Assembly (NCBI GenBank): GCA_964569865.1
Contig: CAZMVQ010000001.1
Location: 1 to 64,000, forward strand
Direction: 5' to 3'
DNA length: 64,000 nt
Origin: DROE01 sp964569865
GTDB taxonomy: Bacteria > Pseudomonadota > Alphaproteobacteria > Rhizobiales > Devosiaceae
The notes below the pieces were generated by a model. It searched no databases. It was not told where the DNA came from and saw only the letters and a program-made list of their open reading frames with translations. The position numbers and the translations under genes are program-made. Each line of letters opens with the position of its first letter. Within the stretch, counting starts at the first letter, position 1. This document shows, in pieces, positions 52,591 through 62,230 of the stretch.

Positions 52591-53826
52591 TTAAAAAAAA
52601 CTGGTACCGTTTCTGCCCTGTGAAAGTCCGAGCCAATTGGAGATGCTTTGCCCGATATCCGAGAAAGACGAACGCAAACCAACTGATTTTGGAGCCGGGT
52701 CCGGCAACAAAGCAAATTTGGGCGAAAACATTAAAATAGGTATCTGCTCACGGGTGTGATCTGTGCCGGGCGCCGTGGGGTCATTACCGTGGTCAGCACT
52801 GAACAATAACAGGTCATCAGGGAGCATGCGCGAAATCAATTCAGGAATCCGGAGGTCAAATTCCTCCAGAGCATTGGCATATCCCGCCACATCCCTGCGA
52901 TGGCCAAATTCACTGTCAAAATCCACAAAATTAGTCATAAGCAGCGATCCGTCCGCAGCCATTTCCATCGCTTCTAGGGTGCTCTCAAACAGGTTCATAT
53001 TGCCGGTAGCTTTGATCTTATGGGTAACTCCGCGCCCGGCATAAATGTCAGATATTTTGCCAATACCATAAACCTGCCTGCCGGCAGCTTTTGCCCGATC
53101 AAGAAGAAGCTCGCCGGGCGGATCAATAGCAAAATCGCGCCGATTGCCGGTGCGGGTAAAATTGTGGGCACTATCGCCAGTAAAGGGTCTGGCAATTACC
53201 CGTCCAATTTTCATTGGCTCGGTATGTTTGAAAACCAACTGGCAAAGATCATAAAGGTTTTGCAGGCCAAATTTTTCTTCATGTACCGCAATTTGTAAAA
53301 CACTGTCGGCAGAAGTGTAAAATATGGGCTTGCCGGTTCGAATTTGTTCTTCGCCAAGTTCTTCGATTATTTCAGTACCAGAGGCATGTTTATCGCCCAA
53401 TATTCCGGGCAAGCCAGCTTCCTCTATTATTGCTTCGATCATATCTTCAGGAAAGGCTGGTACGATATCGGGAAAATACCCCCACTCAAACGGCACCGGC
53501 AGCCCGGCAATTTCCCAATGACCAGAGGGCGTATCCTTGCCAATTGAAATCTGGCGTCCAACGCCCCAAACACCAGCTGAGGGATGATTGCTCATGCCGG
53601 GAGGAATGGTGCCACAGGACAATTCCACAGCAGCGCCAAGGCCCAATTTATCCAGATTGGGAACATGCAGGGGTCCGCTTCTTACCCCTTTTACGTCGCA
53701 AAATCCTTCGGCGCATTTTTGAGCAATATGCAACACCGTGTTGGAACCCGCATCACCAAAATCCGCAGCATCGGGCGCTCCTCCGATGCCAACACTGTCC
53801 AGAATACAAATTATTGCCCTTGGCAT
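52591..53826 (-). CDS. deoB: Phosphopentomutase
   Basis: Interconverts (deoxy)ribose-1-phosphate and -5-phosphate. 411 residues of the alkaline phosphatase superfamily with the N-terminal metal-binding IICILDSVGIGGAPDA, the nucleophile region (GKDTPSGHWEIAG), and the second metal motifs DFGHRRD-type (EFGHRRDVAGY) and FSADHGNDPTAPGTDHTREQ. Full length. It links DeoA/PunA products to DeoC. It starts 16 bp after deoA. Confidence 0.97.
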   Translation of the reverse strand: MPRAIICILDSVGIGGAPDAADFGDAGSNTVLHIAQKCAEGFCDVKGVRSGPLHVPNLDKLGLGAAVELSCGTIPPGMSNHPSAGVWGVGRQISIGKDTPSGHWEIAGLPVPFEWGYFPDIVPAFPEDMIEAIIEEAGLPGILGDKHASGTEIIEELGEEQIRTGKPIFYTSADSVLQIAVHEEKFGLQNLYDLCQLVFKHTEPMKIGRVIARPFTGDSAHNFTRTGNRRDFAIDPPGELLLDRAKAAGRQVYGIGKISDIYAGRGVTHKIKATGNMNLFESTLEAMEMAADGSLLMTNFVDFDSEFGHRRDVAGYANALEEFDLRIPELISRMLPDDLLLFSADHGNDPTAPGTDHTREQIPILMFSPKFALLPDPAPKSVGLRSSFSDIGQSISNWLGLSQGRNGTSFF

Positions 53827-53842
53827 GAAACCTTACCCCCGC

Positions 53843-55180
53843 TCAGTTCTCCACTGCACCCAAAATTATTGGCAAAATATTTGGCAAAATATTTGGATTG
53901 TCCTGCAGTTGTCCCTCAAAATTATATGCTTCGTTTAATCTTATTGCTGCCCTTGATGCGCTGGCCTCATCATGCGCATGAACGCGCGCAACCGGTTTGG
54001 TGTTATCAATTTCGCTTCCGATCATCGCCAGATTGTCAAAACCAACCCTTAAATCGATTCTATCGGTTGGCAAAGTACGGCCGCCACCAAGTTCCACCAC
54101 TGCCATGCCAATTTTTTTGGTGTCTATGGAGCTTATTATTCCTGATTTTTCAATAAATACATCATGAATTATCGGTGCAGGCATCAAATATGTGTGCATC
54201 TGCTCAACAAAATCATTTGGTCCGCCCAGAGCGCTGACCATTTTAGCAAACTTTTCCAGCGCTTTTCCTGATTTCAGCGCGGTTTTTGCCAAGGCAAAGC
54301 CCTGTTTTTCATCACCAGCTTTTTTGGCCATAAGCAAAACCTTGGCAGCCAATCCCAGCGTGACTTCTTCAAGGCGCGGATCGACAAAATCCCCGGTTAA
54401 AAATTCAACCGCGTTTTGCATTTCAAGCCCGTTGCCGGCCGCGCTGGCCAGAGGCTGGTTCATATCGGTTATAAGCGCTGAGGTATTCATACCCGCACCA
54501 TTGGCAACTTTGACCAAAGACTGAGCCAAGGTTTTGGCATCGTCAAAAGTTTTCATAAACGCCCCGGAACCGCATTTCACATCCAAAATCAAAACGTCCA
54601 GCCCTGCCGCCAATTTTTTGGACAATATTGAAGCTGTTATCAAAGAGATATTTTCAACCGTTGCGGTAACATCACGCAGGGCATAAAGAGCGCGATCGGC
54701 AGGGGCCAAAAAGTCAGTCTGCCCGATTATAGCGCAACCAACTTCGCTAACGGTTTTATGAAACAGGGCATTGTCCGGGGTTGCACAATAGCCGGGAATG
54801 GCATCAAATTTATCCAGAGTTCCACCGGTATGTCCAAGCCCGCGACCTGAAATCATTGGCACATAAACTTCACAGGCTGCAAGTATAGGGGCCAGCATCA
54901 GGGAAACATTATCGCCAACTCCACCGGTGGAATGTTTATCAACCACCGGGCCATCCAAATCCCAGACCAGCACTTCACCACTATCGCGCATGGCCATGGT
55001 CAGGGACACTCGCTCATCAATATCCATCTGTTGAAAATAGATAGCCATGGCAAAGGCTGCCGCCTGAGCATCAGAAACCTTGCCCTTGGTAAAGCCATCA
55101 ATAAAAAGAGAAATTTCTTCACCGCTCAGCTTTTTGCCGTCGCGCTTTTTTGCAATCACTTCCTGGGGAAGAAAAACCAT
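53843..55180 (-). CDS. deoA: Thymidine phosphorylase
   Basis: Cleaves thymidine or deoxyuridine with phosphate to base and deoxyribose-1-phosphate. 445 residues: N-terminal helical domain (VIAKKRDGKKLSGEEISLFI), phosphate-binding KHSTGGVGDNVSLML, substrate region (VPMISGRGLGHTGGTLDKFD) and KCGSGAFMK. The C-terminal domain ends with repeated Asn/Pro-Ile/Leu-rich residues (NPNILPNILPIIL), slightly longer than usual. A pyrimidine-nucleoside phosphorylase with wider range is possible. Confidence 0.95.
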   Translation of the reverse strand: MVFLPQEVIAKKRDGKKLSGEEISLFIDGFTKGKVSDAQAAAFAMAIYFQQMDIDERVSLTMAMRDSGEVLVWDLDGPVVDKHSTGGVGDNVSLMLAPILAACEVYVPMISGRGLGHTGGTLDKFDAIPGYCATPDNALFHKTVSEVGCAIIGQTDFLAPADRALYALRDVTATVENISLITASILSKKLAAGLDVLILDVKCGSGAFMKTFDDAKTLAQSLVKVANGAGMNTSALITDMNQPLASAAGNGLEMQNAVEFLTGDFVDPRLEEVTLGLAAKVLLMAKKAGDEKQGFALAKTALKSGKALEKFAKMVSALGGPNDFVEQMHTYLMPAPIIHDVFIEKSGIISSIDTKKIGMAVVELGGGRTLPTDRIDLRVGFDNLAMIGSEIDNTKPVARVHAHDEASASRAAIRLNEAYNFEGQLQDNPNILPNILPIILGAVEN

Positions 55181-55217
55181 TAAAAAACCCGCCTTTTAAA
55201 AAAATGCGTAAGGGAAA

Positions 55218-57587
55218 TCAGGCGCCATAGGGTATCCAGACGTTTTTAACCTGCGTGGCCTTTTGCAAAAAATAATCCCCGGCAAATTTTTCGCTATCGC
55301 TCCAGTTCAAATCCTTGCCAAGATTGGTCCAAACCTGCTTGAGATTACCGGTTGAAGCTTTTTCAACCATCACTGACCCGGCCTGATCACCAGCAAACCA
55401 CAAAGCATCAACCCCGTCATGCTCGGCTAGAGTTTTGGCCAGATCATTGCTACCACCAGTGATAATGTTGATCACCCCGTCCGGCACATCGGAGGTTTGA
55501 ATAATTTGATAAAAATCGGTCATGGCCAGCGGGGCGTTATCGCTTGGAACCAGAACGACAGAATTGCCCATGGCAATGGCCGGAGCGAGCATGGAAATCG
55601 AGGCCAAAAGGGCAAAATTTTGTGGAGCGACGATGCCAATAACCCCCATGGGTTCGATCATGGCGGCGGCAATTGCACGGATTGGCACATTGTGCACCGC
55701 CCCGTCATATTTGTCGGCCCAACCTGCATATGCAAACAGGCGCTGGATGGAAAGATCCACCTCGTTTTTGGCCGCTGCTGCACTAAGACTATTGAGCTGG
55801 CGCAAACGCTCGGCAAATTCTTGGCGGCGATAATCCAGATTTTCACCAAGGTAATAGAGAATTTGCGCACGGAAATGTGCCGGTTTTGACCCCCAGCCAA
55901 GCCCTTTTCTGGCCGCTTCAACCCCGTTGCGAATATCCTTGCGGTTTCCTTCAGCAACAGTGCCAATCATTGCGCCGTTCTGGCTGATGACCTGACGGGA
56001 ATATCCACTGTCGCCACGAGCCTGCTTGCCGCCGATATAATTTTTTGCGGTGTGGTCAATGGAAGACGAATTTTTCACCTCGGCAGCTTTTCTTGGCTGC
56101 TCTAAAACATAGGGTTTTAATTTGGCTTCCCAATCTCGCTTCAGATATGAGACCATGCCCTCGGCCCCGCCTTCGCGGCCAAAACCACTTTCTTTATAAC
56201 CGCCAAAACCAGCCGATGCGTCCAACTGATTGGTGCAGTTTATCCACACGATGCCTGATTTTATCCGTGGGGCAATATCAAGAGCCAGATTAATATTTTC
56301 GCTCCAGACAGATGCGGCAAGACCATATTTGGTATTGTTGGCCAGAGCCACCGCCTCGTCAGGGTTGCGAAAGCTCAATGCGACCAGAACCGGGCCAAAA
56401 ATCTCTTCAGACACCAAAGAATGGGCCGGAGAAACATCGGTAATCAGGGTGGGTTTTAAAAAACTGCCGGTGGCGGGAATTTTTCCCTTGGCCTCATAAA
56501 TTGTGCAGCCTTCTTTTTTGCCCTGCTCCAGCATTTTTTTTATGTTTTGCACCTGAATCGGGGCGACCAAGGCCCCCATATCCATAGATTTATCCAGCGG
56601 ATCACCAACCCTGAGTTTATCCATGCGGGCCTTTAGCTTTTCGATGAAAATTGTTTCGATGCTCTCATGGACCAAGAGCCTTGATCCGGCGCAACAAACT
56701 TCGCCCTGATTGAACCAGATGGCATCAACCAATCCCTCAATGGCGCTATCAATGTCGGCATTTTCAAACACGATATAGGGGCTTTTTCCACCAAGCTCCA
56801 GCGAAAGCCCCTTGCCGGTGCCAGCCGTTGTTTTTCGGATAATTTTGCCCACTTCGGTTGAACCGGTAAAGGCGATTTTATCAACATCCTCATGTTCAAC
56901 AATAGCGGCCCCCGTCTCCCCTTCTCCAGTGACGATATTTACCACACCCTTTGGCAACCCGGCCTCAGAACAAATCTGAGCAAACAGCAATGCGGTAAGG
57001 GGGGTGAATTCTGCCGGTTTCAAAACCAGAGTATTTCCCGCTGCAAGGGCCGGAGCAATTTTCCATGACAGCATTAAAAGAGGGAAATTCCACGGGATAA
57101 TCTGCCCGCAAACCCCATAGGGTGAATAGCCCTTAAATCTTGTTTCAACGTGCATAGCCCAGCCCGCGTGATGATAAAAATGGCGGACGGCCAAAGGAAT
57201 ATCAGCATCGCGACTTTCGCGGATTACCTTGCCATTATCCATGCTTTCAAGCACTGCAAAAAGTCTTGAATGTTTTTGTAGCTGGCGAGCAATAGCATAG
57301 AGATATTTGGCCCGTTCAAACCCGCTCAAAGCCTGCCACAGGGGCAATGCGACCCGCGCTGCTTTGACGGCCTTATCCACATCGACCTTGGTGCCATTGC
57401 TAATCCGGGCCAACTCTTCTTCTGTGGCTGGATTTATGCTGGTAAAGCCTTTTTTATGGGGAGTGAACTGACCATCAATAAAATGGCCAAATTTGCGCCC
57501 ATGTCCATCAAGCCAGCCATTGGCCATATCTTTGGCTTCCGGGGCCGGGCCATAATCCAGATTCGCAAAAATTTCATTTATGTTCAT
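55218..57587 (-). CDS. Bimodular aldehyde dehydrogenase of the deo cluster
   Basis: 789 residues with two aldehyde dehydrogenase folds. The first (about 30-500) is complete: ELGGKSPYIVF with the catalytic Glu, and the nucleophile Cys pair in NQGEVCCAGSRLL near residue 297. The second (about 520-789) is shorter and lacks the catalytic Cys loop (equivalent region reads VWTNLGKDLNW), so it is probably structural. The position between deoC and deoA suggests that it oxidises the acetaldehyde released by DeoC to acetate; this is inference from context. 37 bp upstream of deoA. Confidence 0.92.
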   Translation of the reverse strand: MNINEIFANLDYGPAPEAKDMANGWLDGHGRKFGHFIDGQFTPHKKGFTSINPATEEELARISNGTKVDVDKAVKAARVALPLWQALSGFERAKYLYAIARQLQKHSRLFAVLESMDNGKVIRESRDADIPLAVRHFYHHAGWAMHVETRFKGYSPYGVCGQIIPWNFPLLMLSWKIAPALAAGNTLVLKPAEFTPLTALLFAQICSEAGLPKGVVNIVTGEGETGAAIVEHEDVDKIAFTGSTEVGKIIRKTTAGTGKGLSLELGGKSPYIVFENADIDSAIEGLVDAIWFNQGEVCCAGSRLLVHESIETIFIEKLKARMDKLRVGDPLDKSMDMGALVAPIQVQNIKKMLEQGKKEGCTIYEAKGKIPATGSFLKPTLITDVSPAHSLVSEEIFGPVLVALSFRNPDEAVALANNTKYGLAASVWSENINLALDIAPRIKSGIVWINCTNQLDASAGFGGYKESGFGREGGAEGMVSYLKRDWEAKLKPYVLEQPRKAAEVKNSSSIDHTAKNYIGGKQARGDSGYSRQVISQNGAMIGTVAEGNRKDIRNGVEAARKGLGWGSKPAHFRAQILYYLGENLDYRRQEFAERLRQLNSLSAAAAKNEVDLSIQRLFAYAGWADKYDGAVHNVPIRAIAAAMIEPMGVIGIVAPQNFALLASISMLAPAIAMGNSVVLVPSDNAPLAMTDFYQIIQTSDVPDGVINIITGGSNDLAKTLAEHDGVDALWFAGDQAGSVMVEKASTGNLKQVWTNLGKDLNWSDSEKFAGDYFLQKATQVKNVWIPYGA

Positions 57588-57655
57588 TTGGATCTCTCAA
57601 AAAAATGTCTCGTAACGGGTAAATATAAAACTGATAAAAATCAGACCTCTAATAA

Positions 57656-58866
57656 TCAGACCATGGGCTGGCGATAATCAGCGGCGTAGCGTCCGGTTAC
57701 CTGATGTTCTAGCTGGCGTTCAATATCGGTTAAAAGCGAAGAAGCGCNNNNNNNNNNNNNNNNNNNNNNNNNNNNNNNNNNNNNNNNNNNNNNNNNNNNN
57801 NNNNNNNNNNNNNNNNNNNNNNNNNNNNNNNNNNNNNNNNNNNNNNNCCGGTTACCTGATGTTCTAGCTGGCGTTCAATATCGGTTAAAAGCGAAGAAGC
57901 GCCAAAACGGAACAGGTGCGGCTCAAGCCATTTTACCCCCAATTCCTCTTTCATCAGCGCCATATAAGTCAAAGCGGATTTGGCTGAAGAAATACCCCCG
58001 GCCGGTTTATAGCCAATTTCTATTGCCGTTTTTTGATGAAATTCCCTGATCATGCGCACCATGGAAAGGGACGTGACAAGGTTGGCGTTGACCTTTTCTT
58101 TGCCGGTGGAGGTTTTGATAAAATCAGCACCTGCCAACATGCAAACCAGCGAGGCCTTGGCCACATTGGTCTGGGTGGCCAATTCGCCCGTGCCCAAAAT
58201 GGTTTTAATATGAGCATCGCCGCAGGCTTCGCGAAAGGCCTTTATCTGATCATAAAGCCCCTGCCAGTCCTGATTTAGCACCTGCGAGCGCTCGATGACT
58301 ATATCAATTTCTTTAGCGCCAGCCTTTACCGAGGCTTTGATTTCCCTGAGGCGAATATCGAGCGGGGTAAGGCCATGGGGAAAGGCGGTGGAGACCGCCG
58401 CAACCGGAATATTGCTGCCCTTTAGAGCCTTTAGCGCCGTGGCGACAAAATTGTGATAAACGCAAACAGCGCCGGGTTGAATGGGCAGGTTTTCTGCCCC
58501 CAGCGCCTGTAAAATATCGCGGCGGACCGGATTTTTTGCCTTGGCGCACAAGCGGCGCACCCTGCCATCAGTATCATCAGAATTTAGGGTGGTGAGATCA
58601 ATAAGGGTGATGGCTTTTAGCAGCCAAGCGGCCTGATATTGTTTTTTTACGGTACGGCGGGCGCCAATGGTTGCGGCCCGGCGCTCAAGGGCCGAGCGGT
58701 TCATGCTCACCCTTTCCACCCAATCCAGATCAAGTTCAAATCCGGGATTGCGCGTGTGGGCAGGGTCAATTTTTGCAACCGCTTTGCCAGCTGTTGCATC
58801 ACCACTTACAGAGCTGCCTTTTGGCGAAAGGTTTTTTGAATTCATGTCACGAACATTCAAACTCAT
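57656..58866 (-). CDS. deoC: Deoxyribose-phosphate aldolase, long eukaryote-like type
   Basis: Splits 2-deoxyribose-5-phosphate into glyceraldehyde-3-phosphate and acetaldehyde. About 350 residues after gap correction, far longer than the about 260 of E. coli; it has an N-terminal extension of about 110 residues. The Schiff-base Lys lies in ADFIKTSTGKEKVN (about residue 250) and the second Lys in IGYKPAGGI. The open frame seems to stop early (ALLRF) across a 100-N gap, but the gap flanks are an identical 55-bp overlap. Collapsing it restores a normal end GRYAADYRQPMV with TGA at 57656-57658. It overlaps punA by ATGA. Confidence 0.95.
57693..57902. repeat. 55-bp duplicated contig end flanking an N gap inside deoC
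   Basis: Identical 55-bp copies at 57693-57747 and 57848-57902 directly abut the 100 N. This is an assembly overlap, not a biological repeat. Confidence 0.95.
57748..57847. other. Assembly gap (100 N), probably of zero true length
   Basis: Lies inside deoC between identical 55-bp flanks. Removing the gap and one copy restores the reading frame to a natural stop. Confidence 0.97.
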
Positions 58867-59669
58867 AATGTTTGCACCAAAGCTGGAATTAGTTTTTCGA
58901 ATTTTTCTGCGCAGATCGCGGCGACATTTTTGGTCTGGGTGTGGCTGATTTCTTCATTAGCCATACCCGCCCCCATATTGGTTATACCAGAACAGGCCCA
59001 AACTTTCAGGCCGAGCATTCTGGCAATTATCACTTCCGGAGCAGTTGACATGCCAACGGAATTTGCACCAAGCCTAATGGCCATATCAATTTCAGCCACC
59101 GTTTCAAAAGATGGTCCCGAATACCATAAATATATGCCGTCTTTAAGATCAAAACCCAGATCAGACGCAAGCTCTTTTGCTTTATCCCTTAGATCGGGGT
59201 CATAGGCATCAACCATATTTACAAATCTTTTGTCGGTTGGCTCACCAATTAGGGGGTTCATGCCCGCATAATTTATATGATCCCTAAGCATCATCAGATT
59301 GCCCGGTCTAACGCTTTCATCCAACGAGCCGGCAGAATTTGTCAGCAACAGGGTTTTTGCGCCAAGGGCTGAAACAGTTTCCAAAGCCGGACGCATGGCC
59401 CCTGCATTACCATGCTCATAATAATGCTCACGACCGGTAAGGATTGCCACTAGAACTCCGCCCAGTTTTCCAATCAGCAAATCACTGCCATGACCGGACA
59501 CATTTTTTGTCTGCTGGCCAAATCCGGGGAAGCCGGGCAGTTTCGAATAGGGAAATGTCTGCCTTTCAGTAAGCAAATCAGCAATCGAAGAAAGACCGGA
59601 GCCAAGCACAATCGCTGCTTTAATTTCGATGTCATCAATTTTTTTTCGGATAAAATCTATGGCCTGCAT
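58863..59669 (-). CDS. punA: Purine-nucleoside phosphorylase
   Basis: Phosphorolyses purine (deoxy)nucleosides to base and (deoxy)ribose-1-phosphate. About 268 residues of the trimeric PNP/MTAP family: ALGSGLSSI-type phosphate loop (VLGSGLSSIADLL), TGREHYYEHG, LLTNSAGSL and the GMSTAPEVIIARMLGLKVWA region, close to the mammalian-like PNP signature. ATG 59669 is preferred: it lies 13 bp after the cdd stop, while the longer frame overlaps cdd. The stop overlaps deoC. Confidence 0.94.
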   Translation of the reverse strand: MQAIDFIRKKIDDIEIKAAIVLGSGLSSIADLLTERQTFPYSKLPGFPGFGQQTKNVSGHGSDLLIGKLGGVLVAILTGREHYYEHGNAGAMRPALETVSALGAKTLLLTNSAGSLDESVRPGNLMMLRDHINYAGMNPLIGEPTDKRFVNMVDAYDPDLRDKAKELASDLGFDLKDGIYLWYSGPSFETVAEIDMAIRLGANSVGMSTAPEVIIARMLGLKVWACSGITNMGAGMANEEISHTQTKNVAAICAEKFEKLIPALVQTL

Positions 59670-59682
59670 GTAAATACTTTCA

Positions 59683-60093
59683 CTAGTTTTTTGGCAAAAA
59701 CTGCGGCCCAAATGAATGGGGCAGCAATTTTTCTATACTGGTAAAAAGCGGCTCCCCACCAGCAATTCCGACACAGATCACCGGCACATCAAAGGTAGCA
59801 AATTCGCGGATACGCTGGCGGCACCCTCCGCATGGTGTAACAGGACTTTTTCCAGAACCAACTGTTAAAACCCTCTTTATATGTTTTCCACCGCCCATAA
59901 TCATTGCCGAAATGGCAGAGGCCTCGGCGCAATTACCCAAAGGATATGCCGCATTTTCAACATTGCAGCCTGCATAAATATTGTCATCATCGCTTAGTAT
60001 TGCCGCGCCCACCAAAAATTTTGAATAGGGAGCGTATGCAAGGCCAAGTGCTTTTTTTGCCGCTTTGAGCAAATTTTGGTCGATTTTGTCCAT
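59683..60093 (-). CDS. cdd: Cytidine deaminase
   Basis: Deaminates cytidine and deoxycytidine to uridine forms that feed DeoA and Upp. About 136 residues of the homotetrameric type: NVENAAYPLGNCAEASAI (catalytic Glu and a zinc Cys) and PCGGCRQRIREF (two zinc Cys). MDKIDQNLLKAAKKALGLAY at ATG 60093 is the family-like start; the frame extends into the upstream permease gene. It lies between the permease and punA genes. Confidence 0.95.
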   Translation of the reverse strand: MDKIDQNLLKAAKKALGLAYAPYSKFLVGAAILSDDDNIYAGCNVENAAYPLGNCAEASAISAMIMGGGKHIKRVLTVGSGKSPVTPCGGCRQRIREFATFDVPVICVGIAGGEPLFTSIEKLLPHSFGPQFLPKN

Positions 60094-60124
60094 TGTCCGC
60101 TCCGAAATTGACCTAAGCCGTGAC

Positions 60125-61096
60125 CTAGCGTTCCTTGACATAGGGAATGCCACCGGCCTTGGGACCAACCGCCTTTCCTATGAAGCCAGCCAATAAAATT
60201 ACGGTCAATATATAGGGAAGGGCCTGAATCAACTGCACCGGCACTTCACCAATCATGGGCAATTCAACACCCTGCAAACGGATTTGCAACGCATCCAAAA
60301 AGCCAAATAACAAGGTGGCAAACAGGGCGCGGATCGGCATCCATTTAGCAAATATCAGTGCCGCCAAAGCAATAAAGCCCTTTCCGGCTGTCATATTATT
60401 ACCAAACCCAGCCGACTGGGCGGTGGAAAGATAGGCTCCGGCAATTCCGCACAAAACTCCGGTTATGATAACCGCCTTAAAGCGCATGAAATTAACGTTT
60501 ACCCCCGCCGTATCAACGGCTTTGGGATTTTCCCCCGAAGCCCTGAGGCGCAGGCCAAACCGGGTATGAAACAATACATAATAGGTGATCGGAACGGCAG
60601 CAAAGGCCGCATAGACCAAGATATTATGACCCGATAACAGCTCTGAATAAATGCCGCCAATTATCGGAACATCGGCAAGCTCGGCTGCAAAGGGCAGTTC
60701 AATGCCGGTAAAGCGTGCATCGCCGGAAAGCTGGGGGGTGCGCCCGCCCTGGCGAAACCATGTCTGGCCCAAAAGGGTCGTCAAACCGGCAGCAAGGAAG
60801 TTTATGGCAACGCCGGAAATAATCTGATTGCCGCGAAAAGTAATCGAGGCAACCCCGTGGATCAGCGACATAACAATGGAAACGCCAATTCCGGCCATCA
60901 GGCCATAAAGGGCCGATCCGCTTAGGGCTGCAACCGTTGCAGCGGCGAAAGCGCCAGCGAGCATCTTGCCTTCAAGTCCGATGTCAAATATTCCCGCCCG
61001 CTCAGAATAAAGCCCGGCAAGACAGGCCAGCAACAGGGGAACTGTCAGCCGGATGGATGAATCAAGTAGAAAAATTGAAGAATTGAAAAATTCCAT
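60125..61096 (-). CDS. Nucleoside-type ABC transporter permease (second)
   Basis: 323 residues of BPD_transp_2, about eight to nine helices, beginning MEFFNSSIFLLDSSIRLTVP and containing GIFDIGLEGKMLAGAFAAA near the N-terminus. In the BMP-type importers (e.g. NupQ partner) two different permeases form the channel. It follows the first permease by 9 bp. Nucleoside specificity is inferred from the adjacent cdd, punA and deo genes. Confidence 0.92.
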   Translation of the reverse strand: MEFFNSSIFLLDSSIRLTVPLLLACLAGLYSERAGIFDIGLEGKMLAGAFAAATVAALSGSALYGLMAGIGVSIVMSLIHGVASITFRGNQIISGVAINFLAAGLTTLLGQTWFRQGGRTPQLSGDARFTGIELPFAAELADVPIIGGIYSELLSGHNILVYAAFAAVPITYYVLFHTRFGLRLRASGENPKAVDTAGVNVNFMRFKAVIITGVLCGIAGAYLSTAQSAGFGNNMTAGKGFIALAALIFAKWMPIRALFATLLFGFLDALQIRLQGVELPMIGEVPVQLIQALPYILTVILLAGFIGKAVGPKAGGIPYVKER

Positions 61097-61105
61097 TGCC
61101 GCCCC

Positions 61106-62230
61106 CTATTCCTTTGGTTCTTTTTCAGAATCCGCATCTGAATTTTTACTAAATTCAATCAGGCCAAACACAGTTTCCAGCGGTCCGCGAAACAGGCCCT
61201 CCATAGCTCCGGTGAACAGGATCACCAGCGCCTGAATAACCACAATCATCTCACGAGTAACCGCAGGCATCATAAAGGCCAACTCCTGCCCCCCTTGATA
61301 AAGCGCGCCGAACAATATGGCCGCCAGCGCAATTCCGATCGGGTGATTGCGCCCCATAAGACCAACCGCAATACCAACAAAACCATAGCCGAAGACAAAA
61401 TCCAGAACCAGCCGGTTTTGCACCCCAAGAACCTCGTTAAGGGCAATCATGGCAGCCATTGCCCCGGCAATAGTCATGGAAATCATCACGATGGCAGAGT
61501 TGGAAATTCCCGCATAATGGGCCGCGTCCGGGTTTTTGCCAAGAGTACGGATTTTATATCCCAGTTCAGTGCGCCACAATAAAATATAGGTAAATATCAG
61601 AGCCCCAATGGCCACGAATAACATTACATTTACCGGGGCAAATCCGAAAAAGTCCCAAAATTCGCGCAACTGGGGCATTTTACCCGCATTGACCACCGAT
61701 GCACTTTCAGGGGCCATATTGGCTGGCTCTTTAAGAACATTATTAAGCAGATAAACCATTATTGATGCGGCAATGAAATTAAACATAATCGTGGTGATAA
61801 CCACGTGGGAGCCACGCTTTGCCGCCAGATATCCCGGAACAAACCCCCAAAATCCACCCAAGGCACCGGCAGCCAGCATGGCCAGCGGCATAACAATCAA
61901 CCAATGTGTCTGATCAAGGGCCAAAGCCACCAGAATGGCCCCAAGCCCGGCAATATAGGCCTGACCTTCAGCTCCAATATTAAATTGGCCGGCGTGAGAA
62001 GCAATGGAAAATGCCAGTCCGGCAAAAACAAAATTGGTGGCAAAATGCAGGGTATATCCAAGCCCTTCCCCATAACCAAAAGCGCCAAACAGCAAAATCT
62101 GCACCGCCTCGAGGGGGTTTTCTCCAATGATCAGCACCACCAGTCCTGATACCAAAAAGGCAAGAGTTAAGTTTAATGCCGGGATTAAAATCAGGTCAGC
62201 CCAGCGGGGCAAGGGTTTGCGAACGCTCAT
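61106..62230 (-). CDS. Nucleoside-type ABC transporter permease (first)
   Basis: 374 residues of BPD_transp_2 with about nine to ten helices. FNIGAEGQAYIAGLGAILVA is the conserved motif, and the C-terminal tail is Asp/Ser/Glu-rich. The start overlaps the upstream ATPase stop by 4 bp (62227-62230), so translation is coupled. It pairs with the second permease gene. Confidence 0.92.
   Translation of the reverse strand: MSVRKPLPRWADLILIPALNLTLAFLVSGLVVLIIGENPLEAVQILLFGAFGYGEGLGYTLHFATNFVFAGLAFSIASHAGQFNIGAEGQAYIAGLGAILVALALDQTHWLIVMPLAMLAAGALGGFWGFVPGYLAAKRGSHVVITTIMFNFIAASIMVYLLNNVLKEPANMAPESASVVNAGKMPQLREFWDFFGFAPVNVMLFVAIGALIFTYILLWRTELGYKIRTLGKNPDAAHYAGISNSAIVMISMTIAGAMAAMIALNEVLGVQNRLVLDFVFGYGFVGIAVGLMGRNHPIGIALAAILFGALYQGGQELAFMMPAVTREMIVVIQALVILFTGAMEGLFRGPLETVFGLIEFSKNSDADSEKEPKE

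Noticed and set aside
57730..57747. Early deoC stop (ALLRF) as a real truncation
   Set aside because: It arises from reading the duplicated contig end out of frame after 100 arbitrary N; the collapsed sequence has a natural end.
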